In this document: in pieces, positions 16,125 through 25,199 of the stretch | Position numbering within the stretch: position 1 is the first letter of the stretch | Layout of the letters: every line of letters begins with the position of its first letter | From: UBA10518 sp022837185 | GTDB lineage: Bacteria > Desulfobacterota > Desulfobulbia > Desulfobulbales > Desulfobulbaceae | DNA length: 64,000 bases | Direction of reading: 5' to 3' | Assembly: GCA_034007705.1 (NCBI GenBank) | Contig: JAVEQK010000017.1 | Coordinates: 1 to 64,000, forward strand | Notes under the pieces: generated by a model | Told to the model about the DNA's origin: nothing | Database searches by the model: none | Seen by the model: the letters and a program-made list of their open reading frames with translations, nothing else | Position numbers and translations under genes: made by a program

Positions 16125-17554
16125 TCAATCCTTGGTGGTATGGCAGGCAAAGCAGCCGCTGGGCGAGGTGGTGCCGCCGCCGGCAACCATGGTGGTGTAG
16201 TCCCACCTGAGCATGTCGTCATAGGGACCGGCGTGGGAATAGTGGCAGGAGAGGCACATCACCGCGTCGGCGCCGGGGCTGACCACGCTGCTCGGCCCGC
16301 TGAGGCCGCCAACCGACGTCCGGGCGACGGGCGAATCGAGGTCATAGACGNNNNNNNNNNNNNNNNNNNNNNNNNNNNNNNNNNNNNNNNNNNNNNNNNN
16401 NNNNNNNNNNNNNNNNNNNNNNNNNNNNNNNNNNNNNNNNNNNNNNNNNNGGGACCGGCGTGGGAATAGTGGCAGGAGAGGCACATCACCGCGTCGGCGC
16501 CGGGGCTGACCACGCTGCTCGGCCCGCTGAGGCCGCCAACCGACGTCCGGGCGACGGGCGAATCGAGGTCATAGACGGTGTAGTCCAGGTATTCATCCCG
16601 GCTGGGGATGGTCAGGTCGGTGGGATGGCGGATGAACGGGGCGATTTCATCCACGCCTATGCCGCTGTCAGATGCAGTTCCCAGGGTATGAAAGTTGCCG
16701 TGACAGGTGGCGCAGTACTGGCTGATGGTGCCGTCCGGCGGCCGGACATCGTTGTTTGGCCCGGAATGGCAGGAGGTCAGACCGCCGCCGCAGCCCAACT
16801 GAACCGGGGCAGCCAGGGCGAAGTATTCGTTATGGTCTCCGGGGGACCTGGTTGCCTGCCAGTCCGGGTCTTCATACCCCTTGACCCCGACCAGGAAGCG
16901 GAAGCCATGGCCGGGCCGGTTTTCATCCGGAGTGGGATCGACGGTGCCGGAGACATTATCGTGATGGGCGCCCTTGATTCCGCCCAAGGTGTAATCTCCC
17001 GGACCTCTGTGGGTCCGGTTGCCGTGGCAGCCGCCGAGATTTTCAATGCCGGGGTCGCCGGCGCAGGACAACCTGTCAGTCCTAATATTTGCGGCATGAT
17101 TTTGTTCAGGAGGACCGGATATAATGAAGCCGGGGGGATAATACAGGGTCATGTCTTCCCCGGTCAAAGCGAGGATGTTATGACCTTTTGCATCCGTGCT
17201 GGTGCTGATGTACCAGAAATTGCCGCCGGCGAGATCGCCGGAAGGGTCGTCATGGAACACCTGGGGGAAGCGGTTTCCGCCGGAGGCGACGATATTGGTG
17301 GCGCCTGCCCCCTGGGCATGGCAGCCCAGGCAGGAGGCCCTCAGCAGCTGACCATGGAGCTCCCCGGGGGTGTCCCAGGGATTTTCCAGGGTCATGGCCA
17401 GGTTGTCCTGGCTGTTGTGCATGGTATGGCAGTTGGAGCACAGCCCCAGGATCTGGGCCGCGCTCATGCCCGGGACGGCAAGCAGGGCGGCGATGACGGC
17501 TAAGCGCCACACGGCGGCCTGGAATTTTTCATAATCAGCTCTGCAGATCGACAT
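16125..17554 (-). CDS. secreted multihaem c-type cytochrome (split only by an assembly gap)
   Basis: The gene contains the 100-N gap, but if the duplicated 127 bases beside it are merged the frame is continuous and gives 400 residues. A signal peptide (AALLAVPGMSAAQ) is followed by haem motifs CSNCH (39-43), CLGCH (75-79), CATCH (281-285), CLSCH (358-362) and CFACH (392-396). There are also two expanded candidates, C164-x11-CH and C255-x6-CH. It is probably periplasmic or cell-surface electron transfer to metals or other acceptors; the partner is unknown. The ATG at 17552-17554 follows GGGAGGGGGG. It stands alone between rfbC and nhaD. Confidence 0.85.
16224..16350. repeat. 127-bp duplication, left copy
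   Basis: This block is identical over all 127 bases to 16451-16577. The two copies abut the N gap directly. The length equals a common de Bruijn k-mer size, so this is best read as the unmerged overlap of two contigs. Confidence 0.9.
16351..16450. other. assembly gap (100 N)
   Basis: Exactly 100 undetermined bases, the conventional size for a gap of unknown length. The flanking 127-bp identity suggests the true gap is negative, i.e. no sequence is missing. Confidence 0.95.
16451..16577. repeat. 127-bp duplication, right copy
   Basis: Second copy of the block at 16224-16350. It encodes the same CLSCH haem segment of the cytochrome a second time; collapsing the copies restores one reading frame. 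Confidence 0.9.
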
Positions 17555-17747
17555 TTCCCCCCTCCCAGTCAGCATCGTGCACATAATTATTGTCCAATTC
17601 CGTGAAATAATTATACCCGCTGTCCGATTGTTCTCATATAAAAAAAGGCATTCCGGTCAATTTTTTTGTGCTGCGCCGGGACGGGGCGCGGCAAACCGGC
17701 TGCCCCTGCCGGCGCCGGCAGCCTCCAACCGTGTGCTCCGTTCTCCG

Positions 17748-19190
17748 TCAGTAGATGGCAAACCACCTGGCGTTGACCAGGAAGTGCGCATAAATGGACG
17801 CGGCGTAGCCCACGGCGATGATCGGGGTCCACTTCAGGTGGCCGAAGAAGGTGTAGTGGCCCTTTGACTGCCCCATGAGGGCGACGCCGGCGGCCGAGCC
17901 GATGGACAGCATGCTGCCCCCGACCCCGGCGGTGAGGGTGCACAGCAGCCACTGTCCCTGCGACATCTCCGGCATCATGGTGAGGACGGCGAACATGACC
18001 GGAATATTGTCGACAATGGCCGAGAGGATGCCGACCATGATGTTGGCGGGCGTATGTCCCCAGCCCTCGTACATGACCTGGGATACGGAGCCCAGATAGC
18101 CGATGAAGCCCAGGCCGCCGACGCAGAGGATGACGCCGTAGAAGAACATCAGGGTGTCCCACTCGGCCCGGGCGATGTTGCGGAAGACGTCGAAGGCAAC
18201 GGGATCGCCGAGCATTTCCTCCGCCTTTTCCGGGTCATATTCGACGCCCGGGGGGGCGTATTTGCGGTGGGTGCTTTTCAGATAGTAGCCGAAGACCTTG
18301 AGATAGCCCAGTCCGGTCATCATGCCGACCATGGGCGGCAGATCCAGAAAGTTGTGGAAACAGACCGCGGTGGCGATGGTCAGGAGAAACAGCCCCATGA
18401 CGATCCAGGCGCCCCTTTTCATTTGCACCATGACCTCGCAGGTCGCCGGACTGGTCCTGGGTATGGCAAAACTCATGACAAAGGCGGGGATGATCCAGTT
18501 CACCAGGGAGGGGATGAAAAGGACAAAGAAGTCCTGAAAGGCGACAAGCTGCTTCTGCCAGACCATCAGGGTCGTGATGTCGCCGAAGGGGCTGAAGGCG
18601 CCGCCGGCATTGGCGGCGACCACGATGTTGATGCAGGCCAGTCCGATAAACCCGGGCTGATCCTTGCCCAGAGCCATGACCACGGCGCACATCAGCAGGG
18701 CGGTGGTCAGGTTGTCGGCAATGGGAGAGATGAAGAAGGACAGTACACCGGTCATCCAGAAGAGCTTGCGGTAGGACATGCCGGAACAGACCAGCCTGGC
18801 CCGCAGGGTTTCAAAGATCTGCCGTTCCTCCATGGCATTGATGTAGGTCATTGCCACCAGGAGAAAAAGGAACAGTTCGGCATACTCGAGAATGTTGTGG
18901 CGGATCGCCACTTCGACCACGTCCGGGATGTTGTTGGTGGCGTATGTCCAGGCAATCAGGCCCCAGATTATTCCCGCCGCCAGTATGACGGGCTTGGATT
19001 TGCGCATGTGGGTGAACTCTTCCATCATGACGAAGAGGTAGGCGAGGATAAAAACACCGAGGCCGAAGTAGCCGACCATGTGCCTTGTCAGGTCCAGGGT
19101 CTGTCCGGCATCAGCCGCCGCCTGGCTGAAGCCGGACATGGCCAGCACCAGGAAAAGCGTCAACGGGCATGATTTGAGAAAGGATGTCAT
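17748..19190 (-). CDS. nhaD: NhaD-type Na+/H+ antiporter
   Basis: This 480-residue inner-membrane protein has about twelve helices and an N-terminal signal-like segment. It exchanges internal Na+ (or Li+) for protons and supports pH and salt homeostasis. NhaD-family features are visible: ISPIADNLTTALLMCAV, NIVVAANAGGAFSPFGDITTLMVW and the late SAIVDNIPVMFAVL and GVGGSMLSIGSAAGVALMG blocks, with buried acidic residues in helices. The ATG at 19188-19190 follows AAGGAGG by nine bases. It is the second gene after the RNase gene, 235 bases away. That interval has a possible TTGCTACAATG -10 region but no recognised riboswitch. Confidence 0.93.
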   Translation of the reverse strand: MTSFLKSCPLTLFLVLAMSGFSQAAADAGQTLDLTRHMVGYFGLGVFILAYLFVMMEEFTHMRKSKPVILAAGIIWGLIAWTYATNNIPDVVEVAIRHNILEYAELFLFLLVAMTYINAMEERQIFETLRARLVCSGMSYRKLFWMTGVLSFFISPIADNLTTALLMCAVVMALGKDQPGFIGLACINIVVAANAGGAFSPFGDITTLMVWQKQLVAFQDFFVLFIPSLVNWIIPAFVMSFAIPRTSPATCEVMVQMKRGAWIVMGLFLLTIATAVCFHNFLDLPPMVGMMTGLGYLKVFGYYLKSTHRKYAPPGVEYDPEKAEEMLGDPVAFDVFRNIARAEWDTLMFFYGVILCVGGLGFIGYLGSVSQVMYEGWGHTPANIMVGILSAIVDNIPVMFAVLTMMPEMSQGQWLLCTLTAGVGGSMLSIGSAAGVALMGQSKGHYTFFGHLKWTPIIAVGYAASIYAHFLVNARWFAIY

Positions 19191-19425
19191 AGGGGCATTC
19201 CTCCTTGAAGAAAAGTCACATTATCGGTCGGTTGCTTGAGGGTACCGGTTAATCAGCATCAGGTCGCCGATTCAGGTAATGAATACTGCAGATATCTGTC
19301 GATTTTACCTGGCAGATTGATGCGGAAAATGAATCCAATTCATTGTAGCAAAGGGGAGAAAAATTACACTATTTTTCGGAAAAATCGGAATTTTTGAGTG
19401 GTTTCAAGGCGTAACGGATAAATCC

Positions 19426-21426
19426 CTACCATTCGATGCGCAGGACATTGTCCAGTCCACTGGCCCGGGCAATTCTGACCTTGACGGTGTCCCCCGGTTC
19501 AACCGGGTAGAGCGGATTGGGCGGCAGGTCTATGTCGAAAAGGCAGTCGGTCAGCAGCAGGCTGATCCTCTTGGGGCCGCGGTTGACGACCATGGCGGTG
19601 ACCTTTTCTCCCTGTTTTTGTTCCAGATAGCGGAGTATCCAGTAGCGGTGCCGCTGCTGCCTGACCGATGCCGCCCTGATGAGGTTGCGGCAGACCGAGG
19701 CGGCGAAGTCATTGCATTCTTCCTCGGGGAAAAGTATGCCCCTGCCGCGGATAAGGCTGTTGAGCTGCAGCTGCATGACCAGGTCGAGAAAGCGGCGGAT
19801 GGGCGAGGTGATCGTTGTATAGCCCGGCAGCCCCAGGCCGCTGTGGGGCTTCGGGTGGACAACAAGATCACCCCGGGCCAGAAACCTCCTCTGCCGGGCT
19901 ATTGCCAGCAAACCGTCATTGAAGCCGGTGACGATTCTTTTCCGGGGCTGGTCCTGGGCACGGTACAGGCCGGGAGCCTGCCGGTCGGCGAGGTATGAAG
20001 CGGCGGCGCTGTTGGCAAGTATCATGAGCTCGGCCACCAGCGACCGCGCCGGGGTGTCGACCGGCGCCAGGTTCACCGCAAGTTCCCCCTCCTGCCTGAA
20101 AATGAAGTTGACATCGGGGAAGGGAAGAAAGAGGGCGCCGTTTTGCAGGCGCTTGTGCCGCAGTTTCTGGCACAACAGATGGAACTGGGCCAGTTCCCTG
20201 TCCCGGTCAATGAGCTGGTCCACCTCGTCATAGGTCAGTTGTCTGGTGACTTGGATAACACTGGGGGTTATCTTGGTGTCGAGCAGTTCGCCGTCATGGT
20301 CCAGGTGCAGAAAAAAGCTGATCGCCGGCCTTACCCGGTCGGCCACCAGGCTGCACAGGCTGTTGGCGATCCGTTCCGGAAGCATGGGAACCTGGCCGTC
20401 GGGAAAATAAAGGGAGGTGCCCCGGCTCTCGGCTTCCCTGAACAACGGACCGCCGGGGGCAACGATGTGGGTGACGTCGGCGATGTGAACCCCGACGACG
20501 AAGCCGTCGTCACGCTGTTCCAGGTGCAGCGCGTCATCATAATCACGGGTATCGGCGCCGTCTATGGTATACGTTGTCAAGCCGCGCAAATCGCGGCGTT
20601 TGGGATCGGCGAGCAGTTCCTCGGCCGTGCTTTCGCGCAGGGCCTGCACCAGGCCCTCGGTCTCGGGGTCGAATTCCACCGGATGACCCGACCTGAGCAG
20701 ATGGATATTTTCGTCCACCCGCCAGACGCCGGCCCGGACCAGGAGGTGGTAGGGGTCGTGGGGTCCGGTCAGGGCGGCCTTCTTGAACAGCTCCCGGACA
20801 AAGTCAGCCTGGGCGCACTCGGAGCCGAAAAGGGTGCACTGGGCTATCCATTCAAGCACCTGGCGCCGCTCCGGCCACTGCGCCTCCCCTGCCTGCTCTC
20901 CGGCCATGATTTTCTTCACTGCTTCGGCCGAGGTTTCCAGCAGGCGGGCTTTTTCCGCTTCCCTCTGCTGCCGGTGCAGCAGGGCCTCCACCTGTTCGGC
21001 GGTGTGGATGACTACCCTGCCCCCCTTGAACTTGAAGAACAGCCGGTCAGCGAACACGGCGCGCAGGAATGCCGCGGCCTGGTCGTCGGAAATCCCGTCG
21101 CCGAAAACCAGTTCGGCCAGAAAATCGGCCGAATATTCCTTGTCCGGCTCATCGCGGACAATTTCCCACAACTCCCGCAAATCGAGGGAATCGGCAATCT
21201 GCTGGCGTTTCTCCGAAACGGTTTTCAGCCGGGCGACAAGGGTTTCACGGGTATCACCGAGGGAGTGAGCGGAGCGGGACACGAGCAGGACCCTGGACGA
21301 CGGCAGGTTGATGTCCCTGCCGTTCTGCCCCAGGAGACGAAGGCGGCTCCCGGATTGCTCCGTGACCAGGGCGCAGATGAATCTGCCGGCATCGATGTAC
21401 TCAACCAGGCTGCCTTGAGGTGTCAT
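19426..21426 (-). CDS. RNB-domain exoribonuclease (RNase II/R family)
   Basis: This 666-residue protein should degrade RNA 3' to 5'. An N-terminal winged-helix and linker region (about 1-250) is followed by the RNB catalytic domain starting at DLRGLTTYTIDGADTRDYDD, whose aspartates bind the metals. VGVHIADVTHIVAPG, SLYFPDGQVPMLPERI and the later TSPIRRFLDLVMQLQL complete it. A short S1-like end (about 600-666) follows. It is shorter than RNase R and may be the RNase II-like branch common in Geobacter relatives. The start is the ATG at 21424-21426 (MTPQGSLVEY); an ATG five codons earlier is equally open, and neither has a good ribosome site. era diverges from it 90 bases away. Confidence 0.9.
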   Translation of the reverse strand: MTPQGSLVEYIDAGRFICALVTEQSGSRLRLLGQNGRDINLPSSRVLLVSRSAHSLGDTRETLVARLKTVSEKRQQIADSLDLRELWEIVRDEPDKEYSADFLAELVFGDGISDDQAAAFLRAVFADRLFFKFKGGRVVIHTAEQVEALLHRQQREAEKARLLETSAEAVKKIMAGEQAGEAQWPERRQVLEWIAQCTLFGSECAQADFVRELFKKAALTGPHDPYHLLVRAGVWRVDENIHLLRSGHPVEFDPETEGLVQALRESTAEELLADPKRRDLRGLTTYTIDGADTRDYDDALHLEQRDDGFVVGVHIADVTHIVAPGGPLFREAESRGTSLYFPDGQVPMLPERIANSLCSLVADRVRPAISFFLHLDHDGELLDTKITPSVIQVTRQLTYDEVDQLIDRDRELAQFHLLCQKLRHKRLQNGALFLPFPDVNFIFRQEGELAVNLAPVDTPARSLVAELMILANSAAASYLADRQAPGLYRAQDQPRKRIVTGFNDGLLAIARQRRFLARGDLVVHPKPHSGLGLPGYTTITSPIRRFLDLVMQLQLNSLIRGRGILFPEEECNDFAASVCRNLIRAASVRQQRHRYWILRYLEQKQGEKVTAMVVNRGPKRISLLLTDCLFDIDLPPNPLYPVEPGDTVKVRIARASGLDNVLRIEW

Positions 21427-21516
21427 ATGATGAAAACACATTGTGGAGTATTCAGTGGACGTGGTAAGCTACCGACCTGTAGCAGGTAATGGAAAATTTG
21501 TCATTAATTTCTTGAG

Positions 21517-22464
21517 TTGGCCGTCGTGACCCCTTTCCCTTTGGCGAACAATGCACATGGAGACTATCGCTCCGGCGTGGTGGCGATCATCGGGCCGCCC
21601 AATGCCGGCAAGTCCACCCTGCTGAATTATTTCATCGGCCAGAAAATAGCGATAGTCACCCCCAGACCCCAGACCACCAGGAACAGGATTCTCGGCATCC
21701 TGACCGGGGAGTCGTACCAGATCATTCTGCTCGACACCCCCGGACTGCATCAACCAAGGGCGCTCCTGAACCGGGAAATGGTCCGGACCGCCCTCGACAC
21801 CCTGGCTGAAGCCGATGTCGTCCTGTTTCTTGCCGATGCAACCGTCGACGATCCGGAACGGCTGGAGGAATTCCGCGGCGAATTCTCCCGCTACCTTGGC
21901 AATATCCGCTGTCCGGTCATCCTGGCGCTCAACAAGGTCGACCTGCGCGACAAAGAGACGCTGCCGCCGCTCCTTGACTGGTACGCCTCCCTGTATCCCT
22001 TTTCAGCGGCGGTTTTCCTTTCAGCCCTGTCCGGGGAGGGGACCGGTCGTCTGCTCGATGAACTGGTGCGGTTCCTGCCCCCGGGCCCGATGTACTTTCC
22101 CGAAGACATGCCCACGGATGCCACTGAACGGTTCATTGCCGCCGAAATCATCAGGGAGAAGATTTTTCTCCTCGCCCGCGAGGAAGTCCCGTATTCCACG
22201 GCGGTGATGATTGACAGTTTTCAGGAATCGCCCGACGATCGTGCTCCGGTGGTCATCCATGCCACCATCCTGGTGGAGCAGCCGTCACAGAAGGGGATTC
22301 TTATCGGCAGGCAGGGCAGGATGCTGGCGGCCATCAGGAAGCAGGCCGTCCCCGATATCGAGGAAATGCTCGGGCGCAGGGTGACCCTTCATCTGTGGGT
22401 CAAGGTGAAGAAAAAATGGAGCAAAAACGAGAGGATTCTCCGGGAGCTGGGTTTGTCGAAATGA
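21517..22464 (+). CDS. era: GTPase Era
   Basis: This essential GTPase binds the 3' end of 16S rRNA and helps 30S assembly. The 315-residue protein has G1 GPPNAGKST, G3 DTPG, G4 NKVD and G5 SALSG, followed by a C-terminal KH domain with GILIGRQGRMLAAIRKQA. The start is not certain: TTG at 21517 or GTG at 21526; no ATG is in frame before the GTPase domain, and the ribosome site is weak. The N-terminus is about ten residues longer than usual. It stands alone, divergent from the RNase gene and convergent with ctpA; a small CCCCG/CGGGG hairpin lies between the two stops. Confidence 0.95.
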   Translation: MAVVTPFPLANNAHGDYRSGVVAIIGPPNAGKSTLLNYFIGQKIAIVTPRPQTTRNRILGILTGESYQIILLDTPGLHQPRALLNREMVRTALDTLAEADVVLFLADATVDDPERLEEFRGEFSRYLGNIRCPVILALNKVDLRDKETLPPLLDWYASLYPFSAAVFLSALSGEGTGRLLDELVRFLPPGPMYFPEDMPTDATERFIAAEIIREKIFLLAREEVPYSTAVMIDSFQESPDDRAPVVIHATILVEQPSQKGILIGRQGRMLAAIRKQAVPDIEEMLGRRVTLHLWVKVKKKWSKNERILRELGLSK

Positions 22465-22503
22465 ATTCCCCGGGCGGGGCAAGCCACTAACGCTCCGTAA
22501 TGA

Positions 22504-23838
22504 TCAATCCGCCTTCTCCTTTTCCCTTTCAGCCTGTTTCGAGGCGATATTCAGTCCTTTGAGGACATACAGGGCGTTGCGGAGCTGGTTGTCCTGGCGA
22601 AGCCGCTGTTCAGCTTCGCTGAGGGGATCGTCGACCCCGGGCTCTTTCCCGCTTCCTTCCGATGGGGGTTGGTCTTTCCGCTCTTCATGTTCGATGTGGT
22701 TGGGCAGGTCCTTTTCCCGAAGCTGCTGGCCTTCGTTGACGGTTTGCGGGACATTCTCGGGGGGAATGAAGGGCACGACAATATCCGGCTTGATGCCGGT
22801 GGCCTGGATTGAGTCGCCGCTTGGGGTAAAGTATCGGGCGGTGGTCAGCCGGAGCCCCCCGCCGTCGGGCATGGGGATGATGGTCTGGACCGAGCCCTTG
22901 CCGAAGGTTTCGGTGCCGAGCACAATGGCTTTCTTGTGATCCTGCAGCGCCCCGGCAACTATTTCGGAGGCGCTGGCCGAACCGCCGTTGACCAGCACGA
23001 TCATCGGAAACTGATTGATGTCGTCCTCGGGTTGGGCTTCAAAAAACAGATCCTCCTCGCTGACCCGCCCCCGGGTGAAAACAATGACTCCCTGGCTGAG
23101 GAAGACATCGGCTGTTTTGACGGCCTGGTCGAGCAGCCCCCCGGGGTTGTTCCGCAGATCAAGGATCAGGCCTTGAATGGGGCCTTTTTTGCCTTGGGCG
23201 CTGAGCGTCTCCCGCAGGTCTCTCGTCGTGTTGGCTTGAAAATTCGAGATGCGGACGTACAGAAGACCCGGCTCCATCTCCAGGGATTTGACGCTTTGCA
23301 GGGGTATTTCGTCCCTGACAAGGGTGAAGTCCTTCATTTCCTGCCATTCGCTCCGGTGAATGGAGATCGTGACGTTTGTCCCTTTCCTGCCGCGCAGTTT
23401 CTTGACGGCGTCCATGAGGGTCAGATTTTTGGTCATCTCGCCGTCAATGCGGATAATCTGGTCCCCCGCCTGGATCCCGGCCCGATAGGCGGGAGTATCC
23501 TCTATGGGTGAAACCACGGTCAGTATCCCGTCCTTCATGGTGATCTCGATGCCGATGCCGCTGAAGCTGCCGTGGGTTTCCTCCTGGAGTTCGCTGAAAT
23601 CGTCCGGAGAAAGATAGGATGAATGGGGATCAAGGGAGGTGAGCATGCCGTTGATGGCGCCCATGATCACGTCATGGGGATCGATGGGATCCACATAGTG
23701 CTGCTGGAGAAGCATCAGCACATTGGAAAAGGCCTCCAGATTTTTATATGTTTCCTCCCGCTGACCATTTTCGTCCGCCAGGACGGGAGCCGGGATCATC
23801 AGAAAAAGGACGAGCAGAGGGTATAGGAAAATTTTCAT
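22504..23838 (-). CDS. ctpA: S41 family C-terminal processing peptidase (CtpA)
   Basis: This 444-residue exported protease has a signal peptide (MKIFLYPLLVLFLMIPAPVLA), an N-terminal helical part, a PDZ domain (about 90-170) with FSGIGIEI and AYRAGIQAGDQIIRIDG, and the S41 core with LRNNPGGLLDQAV. The catalytic serine box is GSASASEIV (about 286-294) and the lysine is in FGKGSVQ (K314). The last 80 residues are charged and low-complexity. The start is the ATG at 23836-23838, chosen for the signal peptide. CtpA proteases next to EnvC-type activators often act with cell-wall hydrolase systems, and here the gene directly follows envC on the same strand. Confidence 0.93.
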   Translation of the reverse strand: MKIFLYPLLVLFLMIPAPVLADENGQREETYKNLEAFSNVLMLLQQHYVDPIDPHDVIMGAINGMLTSLDPHSSYLSPDDFSELQEETHGSFSGIGIEITMKDGILTVVSPIEDTPAYRAGIQAGDQIIRIDGEMTKNLTLMDAVKKLRGRKGTNVTISIHRSEWQEMKDFTLVRDEIPLQSVKSLEMEPGLLYVRISNFQANTTRDLRETLSAQGKKGPIQGLILDLRNNPGGLLDQAVKTADVFLSQGVIVFTRGRVSEEDLFFEAQPEDDINQFPMIVLVNGGSASASEIVAGALQDHKKAIVLGTETFGKGSVQTIIPMPDGGGLRLTTARYFTPSGDSIQATGIKPDIVVPFIPPENVPQTVNEGQQLREKDLPNHIEHEERKDQPPSEGSGKEPGVDDPLSEAEQRLRQDNQLRNALYVLKGLNIASKQAEREKEKAD

Positions 23839-23999
23839 AACAAAATCTGTGAGATGGCCGATTGAATTCCGGTTGCTTGTTTTCAACGGCATGAACGTTT
23901 CGGCATTGCCATGGATACAATTACAGGTGCAGTCGTAAGAGATTATAATAATGATTATACATTTTTTATAGAAAAATTTTTATTCCTCCGGCAGGCCGA

Positions 24000-25199
24000 T
24001 CATTTTCGGCCCGGTGCCTCCGTCCCTGCCAGGCCGGTTCCAGTGATCCATTCCAGCGGGTCAAGAGGGTCGGCGCCCTGTCTGATTTCAAAGTACACTC
24101 CCCTGGCGAAAAGGGTGGCGATGTCCCCGGCCAGGCCGATGGTATGTCCGTCGCCCACATCGTCCCCTTCCTTGACGGTAATTTTTTCCATCCGGGCCGT
24201 GATGGAGGAATAGTTGCCCCCATGGTCGATGATCACCGTGTTGCCGTAGCCCTGCCGATATCCGGCAAAAATGACCCGGCCGGCGCTGATCGCCCTGATC
24301 GTCGAGCCGTCCCTGGCATCAATGGCGATGCCGCTGGAGATGACGCCATTGTCGTCCTCCCGGCCGAACAACTGCACGAGTGTCCCGCTGACGGGCGGGG
24401 GCATATCTCCTTTTTTCAGATCAAAGCCCCGCAGTTCGACGGCCTTTCTCCGCTGCAGATCGACCAGGGTTTTTCCCAGGTCCTGCTCGGCTTTCCGCAT
24501 TTCCCGCAGGGCCTGCTCGTGCAGTACTTTCCGGGTCTTTACTTTTTTCAGCAGCGCTTTCTTTTCGTCAAGTATGGCGTCGAGCTTGCCCTGTCCCTCG
24601 ACCGTTTCGGCGATATATTCGGTCAGCATCCTGCTTTCCCTGTCATGTTCCTCGGTGGCCGCACTCAGCCGGTCAATGGCCTGCCGGTAGGTGTTGACAA
24701 TGGCCAGGTCATGTTCGAGCAGGCTGGTGAAGGCGTCGTTGATCAGCATCAGTTCCGGCAGGGTCCTGGTGGAGAAGATGACATTCAGGAGCCCGGTCCT
24801 GCCCATGAGATAGTAGGCGCGGAGGCGGCTCTGCAGGTGCTGCCTGACGCCGCCCATTTTTGCCCGGGCCGACTCCAGCTCACGCAATTTGACCTCCATG
24901 ACCACCTGCTGGGTTGCCTGGCGTTCCCGCATGACGTCAAGCCGCACTTTCTGCAGGGAAAGCTCCCGGTCGATCCGTTCTATTTCTTCCAGGAGCTGAA
25001 ATTCCTTCTCGCCGACGATCTGGAGTTCGCCAAGGTGAATTTTTATGCTGTTCTGGAGTTTCCGTATTTTGGATTCATGCTGCTCGACTGGTTTGGAGCG
25101 GTCGGCGGGCTCCTCTCCCGCGGCGGGGAGGAGCAGAATCTGGATCACGATCAATGCCGCGAGGGCCCGGAATCCTGTCGGGGGTCCGGGGATTTTCAT
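24000..25199 (-). CDS. envC: EnvC-type murein hydrolase activator with degenerate LytM domain
   Basis: This 399-residue periplasmic protein has a signal segment (about 11-28), a long coiled coil (about 40-240) and a C-terminal M23/LytM domain (about 285-390) with SAGRVIFAGYRQGYGNTVIIDH. The catalytic histidines are not at their usual places: the first His motif reads GIAIDARDG and the final HxH reads VYFEI. It is therefore probably not a peptidase but an activator of amidases, as E. coli EnvC is. The ATG at 25197-25199 overlaps the ftsX stop (ATGA), so the two are coupled. It should bind the periplasmic loop of FtsX and open septal amidases at division. Confidence 0.88.
   Translation of the reverse strand: MKIPGPPTGFRALAALIVIQILLLPAAGEEPADRSKPVEQHESKIRKLQNSIKIHLGELQIVGEKEFQLLEEIERIDRELSLQKVRLDVMRERQATQQVVMEVKLRELESARAKMGGVRQHLQSRLRAYYLMGRTGLLNVIFSTRTLPELMLINDAFTSLLEHDLAIVNTYRQAIDRLSAATEEHDRESRMLTEYIAETVEGQGKLDAILDEKKALLKKVKTRKVLHEQALREMRKAEQDLGKTLVDLQRRKAVELRGFDLKKGDMPPPVSGTLVQLFGREDDNGVISSGIAIDARDGSTIRAISAGRVIFAGYRQGYGNTVIIDHGGNYSSITARMEKITVKEGDDVGDGHTIGLAGDIATLFARGVYFEIRQGADPLDPLEWITGTGLAGTEAPGRK

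Noticed and set aside
16224..16577. Tandem duplication of a haem module in the cytochrome
   Set aside because: The copies are identical to the base, touch the N gap and have k-mer length; merging them restores the frame, so it is an assembly artefact.
19191..19425. Sodium-responsive riboswitch before nhaD
   Set aside because: The spacer has a possible promoter but I could not identify a conserved sodium-motif structure by eye; a covariance search would be needed.
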